Assembly (NCBI GenBank): GCA_041745535.1
Contig: JBGTIS010000187.1
Span: forward strand, 1-8,873
Direction: 5' to 3'
Length of the DNA stretch: 8,873 bases
From: JBGTIS01 sp041745535
GTDB lineage: Bacteria; Bacteroidota; Bacteroidia; Cytophagales; Cyclobacteriaceae
The position numbers and the translations under genes were made by a program. This document shows, piece by piece, positions 6,723-8,873 of this stretch (position 1 is its first letter; the number at the start of each line of letters is the position of its first letter). The notes under the pieces are model-generated. The model did no database searches, had not been told where the DNA came from, and worked only from the letters and a program-made list of their open reading frames with translations.

Positions 6723-7127
6723 ATGAAGGGAAAAGCAAACCAGAAGCCTCCCATCGGGAATAGAACACAATATCTCGAGCGGAATCGGCACTTCAAACGG
6801 TCGTATCTGTCTTTTCCCGCTAAAAAATCTACTACATTCCGTATTGAGCCCCTTTCAACGCTTTGAAAAGCCATTACATCATTTCTTGCCAGGTTTTTAA
6901 TGCTTCAAAAGCACTTCCAGATTAATCTTGGCCAACTTTAAAGCTTTGAAAGTGCATTACAAAGTTTTGTAAGTGATTTTTGCACCTTCAAAAGTACTTC
7001 AAGAAACTTCTTGCCCGGATTTTAAGCGTTAAAAGCAGATTACAAATAATTGTAAGATAAACTTTCGGTAACTACTGATACTTTACCCACCAAGCGGAGA
7101 AATTTACAATTTTCAGGAATGCTTACT
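6723..7127. other. Intergenic region holding the phased array; no gene
   Basis: Between the terminator and the end of the convergent zinc-ribbon gene there is no open frame with family features on either strand. The section 6723-6818 shows nothing clear; 6860-7066 is the repeat array; 7067-7127 is AT-rich spacer next to the 3' end of the minus-strand gene. Neither neighbouring gene starts here, so a promoter role for adjacent genes is unlikely. Confidence 0.6.
6860..7066. repeat. Diverged tandem array, 41-42 base period, with phased dyads (five units)
   Basis: Units begin at 6860, 6902, 6943, 6985 and 7026 with GCTTTGAAAAGC, GCTTCAAAAGC, GCTTTGAAAGTGC, CCTTCAAAAGT and GCGTTAAAAGC, so spacing is 42, 41, 42, 41. 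Units 1 and 3 continue with CATTACA; units 2 and 4 continue with ACTTC, which suggests an 83-base doublet. By eye, units 2 and 4 match at about 29 of 41 positions and units 1 and 3 at about 26 of 42. Mid-unit inverted repeats are at 6919-6928 (AGATTAATCT), 6957-6972 (TTACAAA/TTTGTAA), 7000-7013 (CAAGAA/TTCTTG) and 7040-7055 (TTACAA/TTGTAA), with centres 41, 42 and 41 bases apart. A possible worn sixth unit begins at 6819. The period is not a multiple of 3 and no frame is open across it, so it is non-coding. No identical repeat/spacer structure is present. Confidence 0.7.
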
Positions 7128-7505
7128 TCATATAATCTTGCCATTCCATGGGGGCCATCGCACCAATACATATTTTGTCTTATTATTCTCAGTTTTCTTC
7201 ATAAACCCGTATTCATAACAGAATAAATAGACATTTCCGTTCGCGGCCTTCCAATAATGTGTAAAATATTTGGGATCGAACCCTCTTTCTATCAAACCCT
7301 CTTGTCTGACAGTGGCTTTTCCGGCCTTATTAAATAATTTGAGCAACTGGCGGTTTTTTTTGAGCTGGGCATCAATGGTTTTGAACAATGAGGCAGACTT
7401 GCGTTTGGTGCGCTCATAGTGATAGGATGATTTGCAGTGATCCGAGCAAAATTTTTTATCATTCCTTCCTTCCAATTTGGCACAGCAATCCAGACAGTGG
7501 TTCAT
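7128..7505 (-). CDS. Small zinc-ribbon protein (Cys4), Bacteroidota type
   Basis: 125 residues from ATG 7505. The N-terminus MNHCLDCCAKLEGRNDKKFCSDHC carries a treble-clef/zinc-ribbon pattern: Cys4-x2-Cys7, then Cys20-x3-Cys24. A basic helical linker follows (SSYHYERTKRKSASLFKTIDAQLKKNRQLL, about 26-55), then a GKATVRQEGLIERGFDPKYFTHYW segment and a C-terminal GNVYLFCYEYGF hairpin. This layout is familiar from short uncharacterised Bacteroidota proteins annotated as 'zinc-ribbon domain' or 'DUF2116'-like; relatives have the pattern 'KFCSDQCRN ... KNRRIL ... GF(D/N)xxYFT ... YFCYEYGY'. Role unknown; nucleic-acid binding or stress regulation is a reasonable guess from the Cys4 knuckle and basic linker. 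It appears complete. The upstream region contains a large inverted repeat (7512-7550) that may be its operator. Transcription converges on the repeat array. Confidence 0.8.
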   Translation of the reverse strand: MNHCLDCCAKLEGRNDKKFCSDHCKSSYHYERTKRKSASLFKTIDAQLKKNRQLLKLFNKAGKATVRQEGLIERGFDPKYFTHYWKAANGNVYLFCYEYGFMKKTENNKTKYVLVRWPPWNGKII

Positions 7506-7511
7506 AGCTAA

Positions 7512-7550
7512 CCGTAGATTAAACGTATAATTATACGGATAAACTTACGG
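7512..7550. repeat. Inverted repeat with perfect 14-base palindromic core
   Basis: The core CGTATAATTATACG (7524-7537) is a perfect palindrome. It is flanked by CCGTA (7512-7516) and TACGG (7546-7550), so the arms together form a 39-base imperfect inverted repeat. It begins 6 bases upstream of the zinc-ribbon start codon and lies about 15 bases before recombinase homology begins. The core includes a TATAAT-like element on both strands. It may be an operator for the zinc-ribbon gene or a recombination/breakpoint site. Confidence 0.6.
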
Positions 7551-7564
7551 CTATTTTTTCAAAT

Positions 7565-8183
7565 GATTATGAGGTGGTAATGGGAATGCCCAACCGCTTT
7601 TATAGCATAGAACGACCGCGGAAGGAAGAAAGATTACCTGAAGTACTGAGTAAAGAAGAAATTAAGCGGATGATAAAGGTAACTCAAAACCTAAAACACC
7701 GCTGTACTATTAGCCTGTTATATTCGGCCGGATTGCGGCGAGGGGAACTACTGAACTTAAAAATTACGGATATTGACAGCCAGCGGATGTTAATAAAAAT
7801 AGTGCAAGGAAAAGGTAATAAAGATCGTTTCACTTTATTGGGAGAAAATGTATTACATTCACTCAGAGCATATTATAAAGAATATCGCCCCAAAGAATAT
7901 TTGTTTGAGGGTGAGCAGGGAGGGAAGTATTCGCCCACCAGTTTGCTGAAAATAGTAAAGGTGGCGGCACAAAGGGCAGGTATCCGCAAACAAGTATCTC
8001 CCCACATGTTACGACATTCTTTTGCCACGCATTTGTTAGAACAAGGCACAGATTTAAGGTATATTCAATCTTTAATGGGGCACAGCCGCGTCGGCGGTCC
8101 GATCTAGCAAGACTACAGAAGTGTACACCCATGTAGCCAATAATGCTTTCAAAAACATTAACAATTTGTTAGATTCGCCTTAA
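7565..8183 (+). pseudogene. Tyrosine recombinase (XerC/integron-integrase-like), N-terminally truncated and interrupted
   Basis: Only the catalytic half is present. Homology begins near 7565-7574 (YEVVMGMPNRFYSIERPRK), which in the family follows about 100 residues of SAM-like core-binding domain; those are missing and no ATG precedes GTG 7574 in frame. Visible catalytic motifs, counted from 7574: Arg55 in SAGLRRGELL, the beta-hairpin Lys segment VQGKGNKDRF, His144/Arg147 in HMLRHSFATHLL, and His170 in LMGHS. The frame then ends at TAG 8105-8107 because 16 bases, CGCGTCGGCGGTCCGA (8087-8102), are inserted after CACAGC. Removing them restores GHSSSKTTEVYTHVANNAF...NLLDSP up to TAA 8181-8183, including the nucleophile Tyr (codon 8124-8126). 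So the enzyme lacks both its DNA-arm domain and its in-frame tyrosine and must be inactive. It suggests the site of a former integrated element. Confidence 0.88.
8087..8102. other. 16-base GC-rich insertion in the recombinase
   Basis: CGCGTCGGCGGTCCGA separates codons that join perfectly without it (CAC AGC / TCT AGC AAG). It is almost entirely G and C inside an AT-rich gene. Together with the preceding C it contains a small dyad, CCGC/GCGG (8086-8089 with 8094-8097). No flanking target-site duplication is obvious. Confidence 0.65.
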
Positions 8184-8195
8184 AGATAAAATACA

Positions 8196-8220
8196 AATAA
8201 ACGCACCTGGTGTGTTTATT
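8196..8220. repeat. Near-perfect 25-base inverted repeat downstream of the recombinase
   Basis: AATAAACGCACC (8196-8207) pairs with GGTGTGTTTATT (8209-8220), with one G-T wobble in the RNA. The stem lies 12 bases after the restored recombinase stop and 50 bases before mntA. It lacks a following T-run, so it is a weak terminator candidate at best; it could also be an operator for the toxin-antitoxin pair. Confidence 0.5.
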
Positions 8221-8270
8221 CAGTTGTTATATGCCACCAGAAATAAAAAAGAAATGCTTAATTTTAGGAC

Positions 8271-8555
8271 ATGATTTCCTCAAAACAACAAAACTTGATC
8301 CTTAACATTGTATCGAAATGCAATCCTAGAATGATTGGCATATTCGGATCTTATGCCCGAGGAGAAAATGATCAAAATAGTGACTTGGATATTCTCATTG
8401 ATTTTGAACAACCGCTAGATCTTTTAGAAATTATCGGATTGGAGCAAGAATTAACTGAAAAGCTTGGCATCAAGGTAGACTTAATTACACTTCGCTCATT
8501 AAATCCACAGCTAAAAGAATATGTAGAAAAGGATTTAATCCCATTAGTGCAATGA
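8271..8555 (+). CDS. mntA: MntA-type nucleotidyltransferase antitoxin
   Basis: 94 residues from ATG 8271. The nucleotidyltransferase signature GSYARGE followed by SDLDILIDF satisfies G-S-x10-D-x-D (Gly26, Ser27, Asp38, Asp40), with a likely third carboxylate at Asp70 in KVDLITL. This is the minimal MNT fold of the antitoxin partner of HepT. In characterised systems MntA neutralises HepT by adding AMP units to the tyrosine of its RX4HXY motif. Its stop overlaps the start of the next gene (ATGA, 8552-8555), the typical tight coupling of this module. The start has AGGA only 1 base upstream, too close for a useful SD, as is normal for Bacteroidota. A 6-codon frame at 8254 overlaps the start codon and is probably chance. 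Confidence 0.93.
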   Translation: MISSKQQNLILNIVSKCNPRMIGIFGSYARGENDQNSDLDILIDFEQPLDLLEIIGLEQELTEKLGIKVDLITLRSLNPQLKEYVEKDLIPLVQ

Positions 8556-8873
8556 AAAAGAATCCGATAATCTATCTGACTCACATTCTAAATTGTATCA
8601 ATAAGATTAAGGCTTATACAGAGGGCATGAATCAGGATGACTTTCTGAACAATTCTCTTATACAAGATGGTGCGATCCGAAATTTGGAAATTATTGGGGA
8701 GGCGACCAAGCAGTTAGACCAAGAATTCAGATTAAAATATCCACAGATTGAATGGAAGAAAATAGCAGGCATGAGAGATAAACTGATTCATGATTACATT
8801 GGAGTTGACCTTTGGGCAGTTTGGGGTGTTATTGAGAAGATCATTCCAGATTTTGATAAACAAATACAGGAGA
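8552..8873 (+). CDS. hepT: HepT-like HEPN ribonuclease toxin (DUF86), 3' end outside window
   Basis: ATG 8552 overlaps the mntA stop. The 107 visible residues begin MKKNPIIYLTHILNCINKIKAY and include AIRNLEIIGEATKQL (41-55), the conserved helix of DUF86/HepT proteins, and then RDKLIHDY (Arg75, His80, Tyr82), the RX4HXY HEPN RNase motif; Tyr82 is the expected AMP acceptor. The frame is still open at 8873, so probably only a few residues are missing from a family of about 110-140 residues. With MntA it forms a toxin-antitoxin module often found in mobile or accessory DNA. All key residues are present, so it is likely functional, unlike its left-hand neighbours. Confidence 0.93.
   Translation, partial: MKKNPIIYLTHILNCINKIKAYTEGMNQDDFLNNSLIQDGAIRNLEIIGEATKQLDQEFRLKYPQIEWKKIAGMRDKLIHDYIGVDLWAVWGVIEKIIPDFDKQIQE

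Noticed and set aside
6860..7066. CRISPR array
   Set aside because: The units are diverged along their whole length; there is no identical repeat alternating with unique spacers, and no cas gene is nearby.
8183..8250. Integron attC site (recombinase nearby, GTTATATGCC at 8226-8235, followed by a cassette-like toxin-antitoxin pair)
   Set aside because: The matching left-hand core complementary to the right one is absent, and the right core does not fit GTTRRRY. The 25-base hairpin present is symmetric in a different way.
8254..8274. Six-codon leader peptide overlapping the mntA start
   Set aside because: The overlap of TGA with ATG is suggestive, but there is no attenuator structure and such tiny frames are common by chance.

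Overview
The window looks like an accessory, partly decayed stretch of a Bacteroidota chromosome, most likely a Chitinophagaceae- or Sphingobacteriia-like genome. The evidence is the gene families: an IorB-type periplasmic molybdenum hydroxylase with its usual small subunit, a flavodoxin lipoprotein, a cupin and DUF4440-type stress protein, a short Cys4 zinc-ribbon protein of a Bacteroidota type, and a XerC-like recombinase of the class often annotated as 'tyrosine recombinase/integron integrase'. Starts generally lack Shine-Dalgarno sequences, as is normal for the phylum. No taxonomy search was possible.

Layout. Positions 1-2403 carry a minus-strand set: a 5'-truncated cupin::DUF4440 pseudogene, then a flavodoxin-fold lipoprotein, then an alpha/beta-hydrolase lipoprotein that runs off the left edge. 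Positions 2400-5079 carry a plus-strand molybdenum-hydroxylase operon: the 3' part of an 'isoquinoline 1-oxidoreductase subunit', an apparently intact molybdopterin-binding large subunit with a Tat signal, and an 18-codon stub of an XdhC/CoxI-type maturation gene. The stub runs directly into a NAD(P)H-binding (NmrA-like) gene that has lost its start. Positions 5622-5988 hold no gene I can name. An unrecognised 217-residue helical protein with its own strong terminator follows (5989-6722). Positions 6723-7127 are non-coding and contain a diverged array with a regular 41-42 base period and phased dyads. Next are a zinc-ribbon gene (minus strand), a large inverted repeat, the C-terminal half of a tyrosine recombinase (5'-truncated, and broken by a 16-base GC-rich insertion just before its catalytic tyrosine), and finally a MntA/HepT toxin-antitoxin pair at the right edge.

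How it works together. The two oxidoreductase-type operons are divergent, and both are cut at the same point (about 2400), so their 5' ends and the shared promoter region are missing. The molybdenum subunit is intact but has no visible [2Fe-2S] partner, only a fragment of its accessory subunit and only a stub of its chaperone, so it is probably not functional from this locus. The right part (broken recombinase, palindromes, toxin-antitoxin pair) looks like the remains of a mobile or integrated segment.

The window shows repeated scars: fused gene fragments at about 2400 and 5077, probable breaks at about 5622 and 7565, and short GC-rich insertions at 1848-1854 and 8087-8102. These could be true genome decay or assembly/chimera artefacts; raw reads would decide. 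No clearly new multi-gene system is visible. The least explained signal is the phased dyad array at about 6860-7060.
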